Source: Tepidamorphaceae bacterium
GTDB taxonomy: Bacteria > Pseudomonadota > Alphaproteobacteria > Rhizobiales > Tepidamorphaceae
NCBI GenBank assembly: GCA_028279445.1
Contig: JANQNT010000021.1
Coordinates: 1-64,000 of the forward strand
Direction: 5' to 3'
DNA: 64,000 bases
Part shown: positions 23,806-32,654 of the stretch, in pieces
Numbering within the stretch: the stretch's first letter is position 1
How the letters are laid out: each line of letters starts with the position of its first letter
Notes under the pieces: model-generated
Told to the model about the DNA's origin: nothing
Databases searched by the model: none
The model's input: the letters and a program-made list of their open reading frames with translations, nothing else
Position numbers and translations under genes: made by a program

Positions 23806-24042
23806 ATGACGCACACGCCGCACGAGCTGCACGAAGAGTTTCCCGAGCACGCCGAGAAGCTGCACGAACTGAAGGTGAGCAACGCCCATTTCGCGCATCT
23901 CTCCGAGCAGTATCACGAGATCAACCGGGCCATTCACCGGGCCGAGAGCGAGGTGGAACCGACCGACGACCTGCATCTTGAGGACATGAAGAAGCAGCGG
24001 CTTCACCTGAAGGATCAGATCGCCGAGATGCTGCACGGCTGA
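23806..24042 (+). CDS. DUF465 (YdcH-like) small protein
   Basis: 78 residues, strongly charged and helical: HEEFPEHAEKLHELKVSNAHFAHL followed by YHEINRAIHRAE and a C-terminal helix ending KKQRLHLKDQIAEMLHG, the standard DUF465/YdcH pattern. Probably a short coiled-coil cytoplasmic protein of unknown function. It lies between pdhC and lpd; the in-frame extension to 23626 runs inside pdhC and is rejected. Confidence 0.85.
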   Translation: MTHTPHELHEEFPEHAEKLHELKVSNAHFAHLSEQYHEINRAIHRAESEVEPTDDLHLEDMKKQRLHLKDQIAEMLHG

Positions 24043-24081
24043 GGCCGGTAGCGCGCTTGCGTTCAGGAGTGGAAAAACGCC

Positions 24082-25521
24082 ATGGCTGACAGTTACGACG
24101 TGATCGTCATCGGTGCCGGGCCGGGGGGCTACGTCACCGCGATCCGGGCTGCCCAATTGGGGCTCAAGGTCGCCGTGGTGGAGCGCGAGCACCTGGGCGG
24201 CATCTGCCTCAACTGGGGCTGTATCCCCACCAAGGCGCTGCTGCGGTCTGCGGAAATCTACCACTACATGCAGCACGCCAAGGACTACGGCCTGTCGGTT
24301 CAGGGCGCGTCCTTCGATCCCGCAGCGGTGGTGAAGCGCTCGCGCGGCGTCTCCGGTCGGCTCAACGGTGGCGTCGGCATGCTTCTGAAGAAGAACAAGG
24401 TCGACGTGATCTGGGGCGAAGCCAGGATCACCAAGCCGGGCGAGGTGGTCGTGGCCAAGTCGGGCAAAGAGGCCATGCAGCCGCAACATCCCGAACCCAA
24501 GGGCGCGCTGGGCGCGGGCACCTACAAGGCCAAGCACATCATCATCGCGACCGGCGCGCGGCCGCGCGTCATTCCCGGCATCGAGCCCGACGGCAAGCAG
24601 ATCTGGACCTATTTCGAGGCCATGGTGCCGGACGGCATGCCGAAGTCGCTGCTGGTGATGGGATCGGGCGCCATCGGTATCGAATTCGCCAGCTTCTACC
24701 GCTCCATGGGCGCCGAGGTGACCGTGGTTGAGCTGCTGCCGCAGATCATGCCGGTGGAGGATGCGGAGATCGCCGGCCTTGCCCGCAAGCAGTTCGAGAA
24801 GCAGGGCATCAAGATCATGACCGGCGCCAAGGTCGCCAAGGTCGCCAAGTCGGCATCCGGCGTCACCGCGACGATCGAGACCGAGGACGGCAAGTCCCAG
24901 GACATCACGGCCGAGAAACTGATCTCGGCGGTGGGCGTCGTCGGCAATGTCGAGGGGCTCGGGCTGGAAGCGCTCGGGGTCAAGACCGACCGCGGCTGCA
25001 TCGTCGCCGACGGCTACGGCAAGACCAGCGTCGCCGGCATCTATGCCATCGGCGATGTCGCTGGCCCGCCGATGCTGGCCCACAAGGCCGAGCACGAGGG
25101 TGTCATCTGCGTGGAGAAGATCGCCGGTCTCGATGCCCACCCGATGGACAAGCTGAAGATTCCCGGTTGCACCTACTGCCACCCCCAGGTCGCCTCCGTG
25201 GGACTGACAGAGACGAAAGCCAAAGACGCCGGTTACGAGATCAAGGTCGGCCGCTTCCCGTTCGTGGGTAATGGCAAGGCGATCGCGCTCGGCGAACCCG
25301 ATGGCCTGATCAAGACCATCTTCGATGCCAAGACCGGTCAGCTTCTGGGCGCGCACATGGTCGGCGCGGAGGTCACCGAACTGATCCAGGGCTATGTCGT
25401 CGCCATGACGCTGGAGACCACCGAGGCGGAGTTGATGCACACGGTCTTCCCGCACCCGACGCTGTCGGAGATGATGCACGAGAGCGCTCTGGACGCCTAC
25501 GGCCGCGCCATCCATATCTAA
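24082..25521 (+). CDS. lpd: Dihydrolipoamide dehydrogenase (E3)
   Basis: Reoxidises lipoyl groups of the pyruvate dehydrogenase complex with FAD and NAD. 479 residues without an N-terminal lipoyl domain. FAD site [19 protein letters not shown] (about 10-28), redox disulfide [19 protein letters not shown] site [14 protein letters not shown], and the C-terminal His-Glu dyad region [15 protein letters not shown] are intact. Its position after pdhC marks it as the PDH-specific E3. Confidence 0.97.
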   Translation: MADSYDVIVIGAGPGGYVTAIRAAQLGLKVAVVEREHLGGICLNWGCIPTKALLRSAEIYHYMQHAKDYGLSVQGASFDPAAVVKRSRGVSGRLNGGVGMLLKKNKVDVIWGEARITKPGEVVVAKSGKEAMQPQHPEPKGALGAGTYKAKHIIIATGARPRVIPGIEPDGKQIWTYFEAMVPDGMPKSLLVMGSGAIGIEFASFYRSMGAEVTVVELLPQIMPVEDAEIAGLARKQFEKQGIKIMTGAKVAKVAKSASGVTATIETEDGKSQDITAEKLISAVGVVGNVEGLGLEALGVKTDRGCIVADGYGKTSVAGIYAIGDVAGPPMLAHKAEHEGVICVEKIAGLDAHPMDKLKIPGCTYCHPQVASVGLTETKAKDAGYEIKVGRFPFVGNGKAIALGEPDGLIKTIFDAKTGQLLGAHMVGAEVTELIQGYVVAMTLETTEAELMHTVFPHPTLSEMMHESALDAYGRAIHI

Positions 25522-25565
25522 CGGTACACTTCAAGCCCCCGATTCGATCGCGAAGCACATCAACC

Positions 25566-26531
25566 ATGGTCACCGTCCTCGACACGCTGAACACCCCGCG
25601 CCCGCGCCATCCGGAGAAGGCGCACAAGCCGGACACGCCGGTGCTGCGCAAGCCCGACTGGATCCGCGTCAAGGCGCCGGGCTCGCCCGTCTATCGCGAG
25701 ACGATGGACATCGTGCGCGAGCACAAGCTGGTGACCGTGTGTGAGGAGGCCGGCTGCCCGAATATCGGCGAATGCTGGTCGCAGAAGCACGCGACCTTCA
25801 TGATCATGGGCGAGACCTGCACGCGGGCCTGCGCCTTCTGCAACGTGCGCACCGGCGTGCCGGACGCGCTCGATGACGACGAGCCGGCACGCGTCGCCGA
25901 TGCGGTGGAGAAACTCGGCCTCAAGCACGTGGTCATCACCTCCGTCGACCGTGACGATCTCGACGACGGCGGCGCGCTGCATTTCGCCCGGGTGATCGCG
26001 GCGATCCGCGAGATGAGCCCGCAGACCACGATCGAGGTGCTGACGCCGGACTTCCTGCGCAAGGAAGGCGCGCTGGAAGTGGTCGTCGAGGCCAGGCCCG
26101 ATGTCTTCAACCACAATCTGGAGACGGTGCCCTCGCTCTATCTGGCGGTGCGGCCGGGCGCGCGCTACTTCCATTCGCTACGGCTGCTGCAGCGGGTCAA
26201 GGAACTCGACGCGTCGATCTTTACCAAGTCCGGCATCATGGTGGGCCTGGGCGAAGAGCGTAACGAGGTGCTGCAACTGATGGACGACATGCGCAGCGCC
26301 GATGTGGACTTCATGACCATCGGCCAGTACCTGCAGCCGACCCGCAAGCACTTCCCCATCGACCGTTTCGTGACGCCGGACGAGTTCAAGGCCTTCGCCA
26401 CGGTGGCCTATGCCAAGGGCTTCCTGATGGTATCGTCGAGCCCGCTGACGCGCTCCTCGCATCACGCCGGCGACGACTTCGCCAAGTTGCGGGCCGCCCG
26501 CGAGAAACTGCTGTCCGGCGCCGCGGGCTAA
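25566..26531 (+). CDS. lipA: Lipoyl synthase
   Basis: Radical-SAM enzyme inserting two sulfurs into octanoyl groups on lipoyl domains, here serving PdhB and PdhC just upstream. 321 residues. The sacrificial auxiliary [4Fe-4S] cluster cysteines are in [12 protein letters not shown] and the radical-SAM cluster motif is CTRACAFC. The C-terminal [16 protein letters not shown] supplies the conserved Ser ligand region. It starts 44 nt after lpd. Confidence 0.97.
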   Translation: MVTVLDTLNTPRPRHPEKAHKPDTPVLRKPDWIRVKAPGSPVYRETMDIVREHKLVTVCEEAGCPNIGECWSQKHATFMIMGETCTRACAFCNVRTGVPDALDDDEPARVADAVEKLGLKHVVITSVDRDDLDDGGALHFARVIAAIREMSPQTTIEVLTPDFLRKEGALEVVVEARPDVFNHNLETVPSLYLAVRPGARYFHSLRLLQRVKELDASIFTKSGIMVGLGEERNEVLQLMDDMRSADVDFMTIGQYLQPTRKHFPIDRFVTPDEFKAFATVAYAKGFLMVSSSPLTRSSHHAGDDFAKLRAAREKLLSGAAG

Positions 26532-26541
26532 TCTCCACTCC

Positions 26542-27006
26542 ATGAAACGCTTCGATACGCGCCGGCGGGTTGAGCACTCGGCCGGCGACATGTTCGCGCT
26601 CGTCGCCGACGTGGAGGCCTATCCGCAATTCGTGCCGCTGTGCACCGCGCTCAAGGTGATCCGCCACAGCGAGGATGCCGCCGGGCGACCGGTGGTGACC
26701 GCCGACATGACGGTCGCCTACAAGCTGATCCGCGAGACCTACCGTAGCCGCGTGACGCTGGACGAACCGGCGATGGCCATCGACGTCGTCAACATGGACG
26801 GGCCGTTCGAGCGGCTGGAGAACCACTGGCGGTTTCACGCCCTTGATGACACGTCCTGCGAGGTCGAGTTCCATCTGGTCTACGGATTCCGCAGCAAGAT
26901 GTTTGAGCGTGTCGCGGGGGTTGTCTTCGACCGGGCGTTCTCGCGCTTCGCGGATGCCTTCGAGACCCGCGCGGACGTGGTCTATGGGAAAGCGACAAGC
27001 GCCTAA
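26542..27006 (+). CDS. Coq10/RatA-like START-domain protein
   Basis: 154 residues of the polyketide cyclase/START fold (VEHSAGDMFALVADVEAYPQF, then YKLIRETYRSRVTLDEP and VEFHLVYGFRSKMFERVAG). The family includes ubiquinone-binding Coq10 and the E. coli protein named RatA. In alphaproteobacteria this gene beside lipA is usually taken as the Coq10-type ubiquinone chaperone. It follows lipA by 10 nt; its stop overlaps the convergent cinA by 4 nt. Confidence 0.85.
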   Translation: MKRFDTRRRVEHSAGDMFALVADVEAYPQFVPLCTALKVIRHSEDAAGRPVVTADMTVAYKLIRETYRSRVTLDEPAMAIDVVNMDGPFERLENHWRFHALDDTSCEVEFHLVYGFRSKMFERVAGVVFDRAFSRFADAFETRADVVYGKATSA

Positions 27007-27500
27007 GCGCCGGCTGCTTCCAGCAACAGCTTCAGCGCCACCCGCACGCTGAGCGAACGGATGTCCGCGCGGCTGATGTCGCCGAAGCGCCGTTCGGCAT
27101 GCGTCACCTGTCCCGATAGATCGGCGCAGGCGAAATGGACCAGACCGACCGGTTTCTCCGCCGTGCCGCCGCCGGGACCGGCGACGCCGGTGATGGCGAT
27201 CGCAAGATCGACGCCGGCCTGCGTCTGCGCGCCCGTGGCCATGGCCCGCGCCACCGCCTCGCTGACCGCGCCGTGGCGCTCGATCATCGATGCGGGTACG
27301 CCGAGCATCTCGCTCTTGGCGCGATTGGAATAGGTGACGAAGCCGCGCTCCACCACGTCCGAGGAACCGGCGATATCGGTCAGGGTCCCGGCGACAAGGC
27401 CACCTGTGCAGGATTCAGCCGTCGCCAGCATCAGGCCGCGCTCCCGGCAGGCATCCAGAACCGCCGCCGCCAGTTCGCCATGGGGGGACTGCGGCGTCAT
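27003..27500 (-). CDS. CinA C-terminal domain protein (nicotinamide mononucleotide deamidase type)
   Basis: 165 residues from MTPQSPHGELAAAVLDACRERG. TAESCTGGLVAGTLTDIAGSS and ITGVAGPGGGTAEKPVGLV are the hallmarks of the PncC/CinA C-terminal amidohydrolase, which recycles NMN in the NAD salvage cycle. It lacks the N-terminal MocF-like domain of full CinA. Its ATG overlaps the ispDF stop (ATGA), so the two are translated together. Confidence 0.92.
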   Translation of the reverse strand: MTPQSPHGELAAAVLDACRERGLMLATAESCTGGLVAGTLTDIAGSSDVVERGFVTYSNRAKSEMLGVPASMIERHGAVSEAVARAMATGAQTQAGVDLAIAITGVAGPGGGTAEKPVGLVHFACADLSGQVTHAERRFGDISRADIRSLSVRVALKLLLEAAGA

Positions 27501-28711
27501 GGCCGATCCTCCGGCGCGGGCAGTTGCACGGTCGCCAGCGCCATGACGGCGATACCTTCCCCGCGGCCGGTGAAACCGAGGCGTTCCGTCGTCGTCGCCT
27601 TGACCGAAATGCGCTCCCCGGCAACGCCGGTAATCCCGGCGATCCGCGCGCGGATGGCCTCGCGCCAGGGACCGATCTTCGGCGTTTCGCACATGACGGT
27701 CGCGTCGATCAGCATCACCGAGCCGCCCCGGGCGGCGAGCCTCGCCATCGCATCGGCGAGAAACACCGCCGAATCCGCACCCTTCCACGCGTCGTCACTG
27801 GGCGGGAAGTGGGTGCCGATATCGCCGTCGCCGATGGCGCCGAGGATCGCGTCGGTGATGGCGTGAAGCAGGACATCTGCGTCCGAATGGCCCGACAGCG
27901 CGGCATCGTGCGGGATAGTCACACCACCCAGGATCACGGCATCGCCCGGCACGAAACGATGCACGTCGAAACCCTGACCCGTGCGGGTCTCCAGGGCCCG
28001 GCCGCCGCGCAAGATCTGCTCGGCGCGGGCAAAGTCGTCTGCGACCGTGAGCTTGATGTTGTTCACGTCACCGGGCAACGCGGCGATCTCAAGCCCGTCC
28101 CAGGCCGCGATTGCCGCATCGTCGGTGAAACCGGTCTTGCCCGACTGGCCAGCGCGCCCATGCGCGTTAAGGATATCCGCGAACCGAAAGCCCTGCGGCG
28201 TCTGGGCCGCGCCAAGCGCATCGCGATCGAGCGTCCCGGTGACCTGTCCGGCATCGGTGCGCTTGATCGTGTCGGTGACGGGCAGCAGCGGGATGGCCCC
28301 GATGTGATTGTTCAGCGCATCGACGACCGCGTCGATGGTCGCGGAAGCAACCAATGGTCGGGCGCCGTCGTGAATGAGCACATTCGCCGGCGGTACCGGC
28401 TCAAGCGCCCGCAAGCCGGCCAGAACCGAGGCCTGGCGGCTCGCGCGGCCCATGACGAACGTGACGCGTTCGGGGTCGCATCGAAGCGCCTGCGCGCGGG
28501 GGCCGTCCTCCTCGCCGATCACGGTGACGATCCGGCCGATGGCCGGATGCGCGGCGAAGACCTCGATGCTGCGCTCCAGCACTGGCCGGCCGGCCAGCAA
28601 TCGATACTGCTTGGGCGTCGCGTCGGCCGCGCGGTCCGATGATTCGACGCGGCTGCCGCGGCCGGCGGCGACGATCACAACGGCTGTCTCGGGCAAGCTG
28701 GTCTCATCCAT
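27497..28711 (-). CDS. ispDF: Bifunctional IspD/IspF, MEP isoprenoid pathway
   Basis: 404 residues. The N-terminal IspD half (about 1-230: VVIVAAGRGSR, ATPKQYRLL, DGARPLV, TDTIKR) makes CDP-methylerythritol from CTP; the C-terminal IspF half (about 242-400: GQGFDVHRF, SGHSDADVLLHAITDAILGA, GDIGTHFPPSD) makes the cyclodiphosphate. Fusion of the non-consecutive steps is common in alphaproteobacteria. It runs opposite to dusB across a 192-bp divergent region. Confidence 0.96.
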   Translation of the reverse strand: MDETSLPETAVVIVAAGRGSRVESSDRAADATPKQYRLLAGRPVLERSIEVFAAHPAIGRIVTVIGEEDGPRAQALRCDPERVTFVMGRASRQASVLAGLRALEPVPPANVLIHDGARPLVASATIDAVVDALNNHIGAIPLLPVTDTIKRTDAGQVTGTLDRDALGAAQTPQGFRFADILNAHGRAGQSGKTGFTDDAAIAAWDGLEIAALPGDVNNIKLTVADDFARAEQILRGGRALETRTGQGFDVHRFVPGDAVILGGVTIPHDAALSGHSDADVLLHAITDAILGAIGDGDIGTHFPPSDDAWKGADSAVFLADAMARLAARGGSVMLIDATVMCETPKIGPWREAIRARIAGITGVAGERISVKATTTERLGFTGRGEGIAVMALATVQLPAPEDRP

Positions 28712-28821
28712 CGCCCTCCCTTAGCCGTATCGCACGAGGTTTCGAAGGAAAAACTGGGCTTGCCGGCCTGTCGCGCTATCTCGGCTCGCAGGCGGCGCGC
28801 GTTGCGTGGACCCGGAGACGC

Positions 28822-28884
28822 TTGCGAATGATCAAGTTTGATTATAATATGGGCAAGAAAATTATTGCACATTAATTGTGCAAT
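28822..28884 (+). promoter_or_regulatory. dusB-ntr promoter with NtrC-type palindrome
   Basis: A consensus -10 TATAAT (28843-28848) follows TTGCGA (28822-28827, 15-bp spacer; shifting one base gives 16). About 20 bp downstream is the palindrome ATTGCAC-ATTAATT-GTGCAAT (28864-28884), whose core TGCAC-N7-GTGCA has the 17-bp shape of an NtrC site. Lying just downstream of the predicted start, it would repress. It fits autoregulation of the dusB-ntrBC operon. Confidence 0.6.
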
Positions 28885-28903
28885 TTCGTTGGGGTCTACC
28901 GCG

Positions 28904-29932
28904 TTGATCCGAATTGGTTCGCATAACATCGCCGCCCGGGCGGTCCTGGCGCCGATGTCGGGGGTCACCGATGCGCCGTTCCGCCGCCTGGCCGTACGGC
29001 TTGGCGCTCCGCTGGTCGTCTCCGAGATGGTGGCCAGCGAGGCGCTGTGCGTTGAGAACCCGGCGATGGTGCTGAAATCGGAAGCCACGGGCGTCGGGCT
29101 CCACATGGTGCAGATCGCAGGACGCGAGACACGCTGGATGCGCGAGGCAGCCCGCCGGCTCGCCCGATCCGGCGCCGATATCATCGACATCAACATGGGC
29201 TGCCCGGCGCGCAAGGTCACCAACGGCTATTCCGGGTCGGCACTGATGCGCGATCCAGACCACGCACTCAACCTGATCGACGCAACGGTGGCCGGGGCAG
29301 GGGACGTGCCGGTCACGCTGAAGATGCGGCTTGGCTGGGATCACGACCATCTCAACGCAGCCGAAATCGCGCGCCGCGCCGTCGATGCCGGGGTGCAGGC
29401 GATCACCGTGCATGGGCGTACCCGCTGCCAGTTCTACAACGGCTCGGCCGACTGGGCGGCGGTTCGTGCGGTGCGCGAGGCGGTCGATGTGCCGCTCACC
29501 GTCAACGGCGATATCACCGACGCGGCCAGCGCGCGGCAGGCGCTGGCGCTGTCGGGCGCCGACATGGTGATGGTCGGGCGCGGCGCCTATGGCCGGCCAT
29601 GGCTGGTCCGGCAGATCGATGCCGAACTCTCCGGCGAGGCGGCCGTGCCGACACCGGACGCGGATGAGGTCATCGCGCTGGCCGGCGGGCACTACGACGA
29701 CATGCTGACCCAGTATGGCGTGGAGGTCGGCGTGCGCGCCGCCCGCAAGCACCTGGGCTGGTATCTCGACACCCTGTTCGGCGCTGATCGCGTCAAACGG
29801 GACCCGCGCTTTGCGGCGCGACGCAAGGCCATCATGACCGAATGCGCACCGGCGGCGGCGATGACGCGCTTCGCCGAGTGCATCGCCGCGACCACAGCCG
29901 ACAAACCCGTATCCGCGCAGGTGGCGGCATGA
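28904..29932 (+). CDS. dusB: tRNA-dihydrouridine synthase DusB (NifR3)
   Basis: FMN enzyme reducing uridines in tRNA. About 342 residues from a TTG at 28904 (translated [26 protein letters not shown]), 9 nt after GGGG; an in-frame TTG at 28838 is unlikely because it would translate through the NtrC-type palindrome and promoter. [21 protein letters not shown] with the catalytic Cys, and [12 protein letters not shown] are family signatures. The stop overlaps ntrB (ATGA). nifR3-ntrBC linkage is classic in alphaproteobacteria. Confidence 0.95.
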   Translation: MIRIGSHNIAARAVLAPMSGVTDAPFRRLAVRLGAPLVVSEMVASEALCVENPAMVLKSEATGVGLHMVQIAGRETRWMREAARRLARSGADIIDINMGCPARKVTNGYSGSALMRDPDHALNLIDATVAGAGDVPVTLKMRLGWDHDHLNAAEIARRAVDAGVQAITVHGRTRCQFYNGSADWAAVRAVREAVDVPLTVNGDITDAASARQALALSGADMVMVGRGAYGRPWLVRQIDAELSGEAAVPTPDADEVIALAGGHYDDMLTQYGVEVGVRAARKHLGWYLDTLFGADRVKRDPRFAARRKAIMTECAPAAAMTRFAECIAATTADKPVSAQVAA

Positions 29933-31089
29933 GCGGCGCCCTGGCGGCCGAGCAGACCGGCGATCCACCGGGCGGTTCGCCCCGCGCCATTCCAGAAGCC
30001 GTGCTCAACGCGCTGCCGCTGCCGACGGTCGTGGTGACCGGTGACGGCGCGATCGCCTTTGCCAATGACGCGGCTGAAGCCTTCTTCGAGACCAGCCGCG
30101 CCGTCCTGCATCGCAATCCGCTCGGCGCATTCGTGCCCTTCGGCAGCCCGCTTTTCGCGCTGATCGACCAGGTGCGCCGGCGCCATACGGTGGTGCACGA
30201 ATACAAGGTCGATCTGACCACGCCACGCTCCGACAGCGAGCGCGTCAGCGACATCTATGCAGCACCCTTGCGCGATTGGCCCGATGCGGTCGTCATCGTG
30301 CTGCAGCATCGTTCGATCGCCGACAAGCTCGACCGGCAACTGACCCATCGCGGCGCGGCGCGCAGCGTCACCGGTCTGGCCGCCATGATGGCGCACGAAA
30401 TCAAGAACCCGCTGTCGGGCATCCGCGGCGCGGCCCAATTGCTCGAGACGACGGTTCAGGAGCAGGACCGGGTGCTGACCCAACTGATCCGCGACGAGGC
30501 CGACCGCATCGTCAAGCTGGTCGACCGCATGGAGGTGTTTTCCGACGAGCGCCCCATCGAGCGCGAGCCGGTCAATATCCACTCGGTGCTGGAACACGTG
30601 CGGCGCATCGCGACGAGCGGGTTCGCCAGCCAGATCAGGTTCGTCGAGACCTACGATCCCTCGCTGCCGCCGGTGTGGGGCAATCGCGACCAGTTGGTCC
30701 AGGTGTTCCTCAACCTGGTGAAGAACGCCGCCGAGGCGATCGGAAGCAACACCGCCAACGGCGAGATCGAGCTGCTAACCGCGTTTCGTCCCGGCGTGCG
30801 GCTCAGCGTGCCGGGGACCTCGGAGCGGGTCACGCTGCCGCTGGAGTTCTGCGTGCGCGACAACGGTTCGGGCATCTCGCAGGAACTGCTGCCGCATCTG
30901 TTCGAGCCGTTCGTGACCACCAAGACGTCCGGATCGGGCCTCGGCCTGGCGCTGGTCGCCAAGATCATCGGCGACCATGGCGGCGTCATCGACTGTGAAT
31001 CGCAGAGCGGCGCAACCACCTTCCGCATCCTGATGCCGCGCTATGCCGGCGTCACCGAGGCCATGGAAGCTGCCGGAGAAGGGGCGTGA
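29929..31089 (+). CDS. ntrB: Nitrogen regulation sensor histidine kinase NtrB
   Basis: Cytoplasmic kinase/phosphatase for NtrC, controlled through PII. About 386 residues: N-terminal PAS domain (about 25-130), DHp helix with the phospho-His in [21 protein letters not shown] (about 155), and a HATPase domain with [23 protein letters not shown] and [15 protein letters not shown] overlaps the dusB stop and its stop overlaps ntrC (GTGA), so dusB-ntrB-ntrC are coupled. Confidence 0.96.
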   Translation: MSGALAAEQTGDPPGGSPRAIPEAVLNALPLPTVVVTGDGAIAFANDAAEAFFETSRAVLHRNPLGAFVPFGSPLFALIDQVRRRHTVVHEYKVDLTTPRSDSERVSDIYAAPLRDWPDAVVIVLQHRSIADKLDRQLTHRGAARSVTGLAAMMAHEIKNPLSGIRGAAQLLETTVQEQDRVLTQLIRDEADRIVKLVDRMEVFSDERPIEREPVNIHSVLEHVRRIATSGFASQIRFVETYDPSLPPVWGNRDQLVQVFLNLVKNAAEAIGSNTANGEIELLTAFRPGVRLSVPGTSERVTLPLEFCVRDNGSGISQELLPHLFEPFVTTKTSGSGLGLALVAKIIGDHGGVIDCESQSGATTFRILMPRYAGVTEAMEAAGEGA

Positions 31090-32534
31090 CGATGGCCGAC
31101 GGAACCGTACTTGTCGCAGACGATGACGCGGCGATCCGCACGGTGATCAATCAGGCGCTGTCGCGGGCCGGCTATGCGGTGCGCGCCACCGGTGCCGCCA
31201 CCACGCTGTGGCGCTGGGCCTCGCAGGGGGAGGGCGACCTGATCATCACCGACGTGGTGATGCCGGACGAAAACGCCTTCGACCTGATCCCGCGTATCCG
31301 CCGGGCGCGTCCCGACCTTCCGGTCGTGGTGATGAGCGCGCAGAACACCTTCATGACGGCGATCAAGGCGTCCGAACTGGGCGCCTACGAGTATCTGCCC
31401 AAGCCCTTCGATCTCAATGAGCTTGTGGCGACCGTCGGGCGCGCGCTGTCGGCGCCGCGCGCCGCGCCGGCGCGCCCGGCCAATGACGAAGACGCTGACG
31501 GCATGCCGCTGGTCGGGCGCTCGCCGGCCATGCAGGAGATCTACCGGGTGCTGGCACGGCTGATGCAGACCGACCTGACGGTGATGATCAGCGGCGAGTC
31601 CGGCACCGGCAAGGAACTGGTCGCCAAGGCCCTGCACGACTACGGCAAGCGCGCCAAGGGGCCGTTCGTCGCCATCAACATGGCGGCGATCCCGCGCGAC
31701 CTGATCGAGGCCGAACTGTTCGGCCATGAACGCGGCGCCTTCACCGGGGCGCAGACGCGCGCGGCCGGGCGCTTCGAGCAGGCCGAGAGCGGCACCTTGT
31801 TCCTCGACGAAATCGGCGACATGCCGATGGATGCTCAGACGCGGCTGCTGCGCGTGCTGCAGCAGGGCGAGTACACCACCGTCGGCGGACGGGTGCCGAT
31901 CCGCACCGATGTGCGCATCGTGGCGGCCACCAACAAGGACCTGCGCCAGCTCATCCAGCAGGGCCTGTTCCGCGAGGATCTGTTCTACCGCCTCAACGTC
32001 GTGCCGCTGCGCCTGCCGCCCCTGCGCGAGCGCTCCGAGGACATTCCCGACCTGGTGCGCCACTTCTTCGCGCAGGTGGAACGTGAAGGACTGACCGCCA
32101 AGACCATCGAGGCGGCCGCGCTGGAACACATGAAGCGCTATTCGTGGCCGGGCAATGTGCGCGAGATCGAGAACCTGGTGCGCCGGCTGGCGGCGCTCTA
32201 CCCCCAGGATTCGATCACGCTTGGCATCATCGAACAGGAACTGGCCGCGGGCGACGCCGCGCCGACCGCCGAAAATGTTGTCGCAGACGATGGGCTATCG
32301 GCCTCAGTGGAACGTCACCTGAGCGGATATTTCAACGGTTTCGGCAACGACCTGCCGCCGCCGGGGCTCTATCACCGGGTGCTGCACGAAATCGAGATTC
32401 CGCTGATCAGCGCCGCGTTGACGTCGACCAACGGCAATCAGATTCGCGCCGCCGAACTGCTCGGCCTGAACCGCAATACCCTGCGCAAGAAGATACGCGA
32501 TCTTGAAATTCCGGTGATGCGCGGCCAACGCTGA
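31086..32534 (+). CDS. ntrC: Nitrogen regulator NtrC, sigma-54 activator
   Basis: 482 residues from GTG (ATG two codons later is an alternative). Receiver domain with phospho-Asp about 56 (TDVVMPDEN), AAA+ domain with Walker A GESGTGKE (about 168) and the sigma-54-contacting GAFTGA (about 217-222), and a Fis-type helix-turn-helix at the C-terminus ([16 protein letters not shown]). All activation elements are intact. The palindrome before dusB is a candidate target. Confidence 0.97.
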   Translation: MTMADGTVLVADDDAAIRTVINQALSRAGYAVRATGAATTLWRWASQGEGDLIITDVVMPDENAFDLIPRIRRARPDLPVVVMSAQNTFMTAIKASELGAYEYLPKPFDLNELVATVGRALSAPRAAPARPANDEDADGMPLVGRSPAMQEIYRVLARLMQTDLTVMISGESGTGKELVAKALHDYGKRAKGPFVAINMAAIPRDLIEAELFGHERGAFTGAQTRAAGRFEQAESGTLFLDEIGDMPMDAQTRLLRVLQQGEYTTVGGRVPIRTDVRIVAATNKDLRQLIQQGLFREDLFYRLNVVPLRLPPLRERSEDIPDLVRHFFAQVEREGLTAKTIEAAALEHMKRYSWPGNVREIENLVRRLAALYPQDSITLGIIEQELAAGDAAPTAENVVADDGLSASVERHLSGYFNGFGNDLPPPGLYHRVLHEIEIPLISAALTSTNGNQIRAAELLGLNRNTLRKKIRDLEIPVMRGQR

Positions 32535-32654
32535 TGATTTGTGGCCACACCTGTGCCATATTCGCCACAATTAAGTCATGAAGGCCGGTGAAGAGTCGCC
32601 GCGAAGCGGTGTGACAGCACTGGTCCGGGCGCGCGTCCGCCGCCGCCGAGTGAC

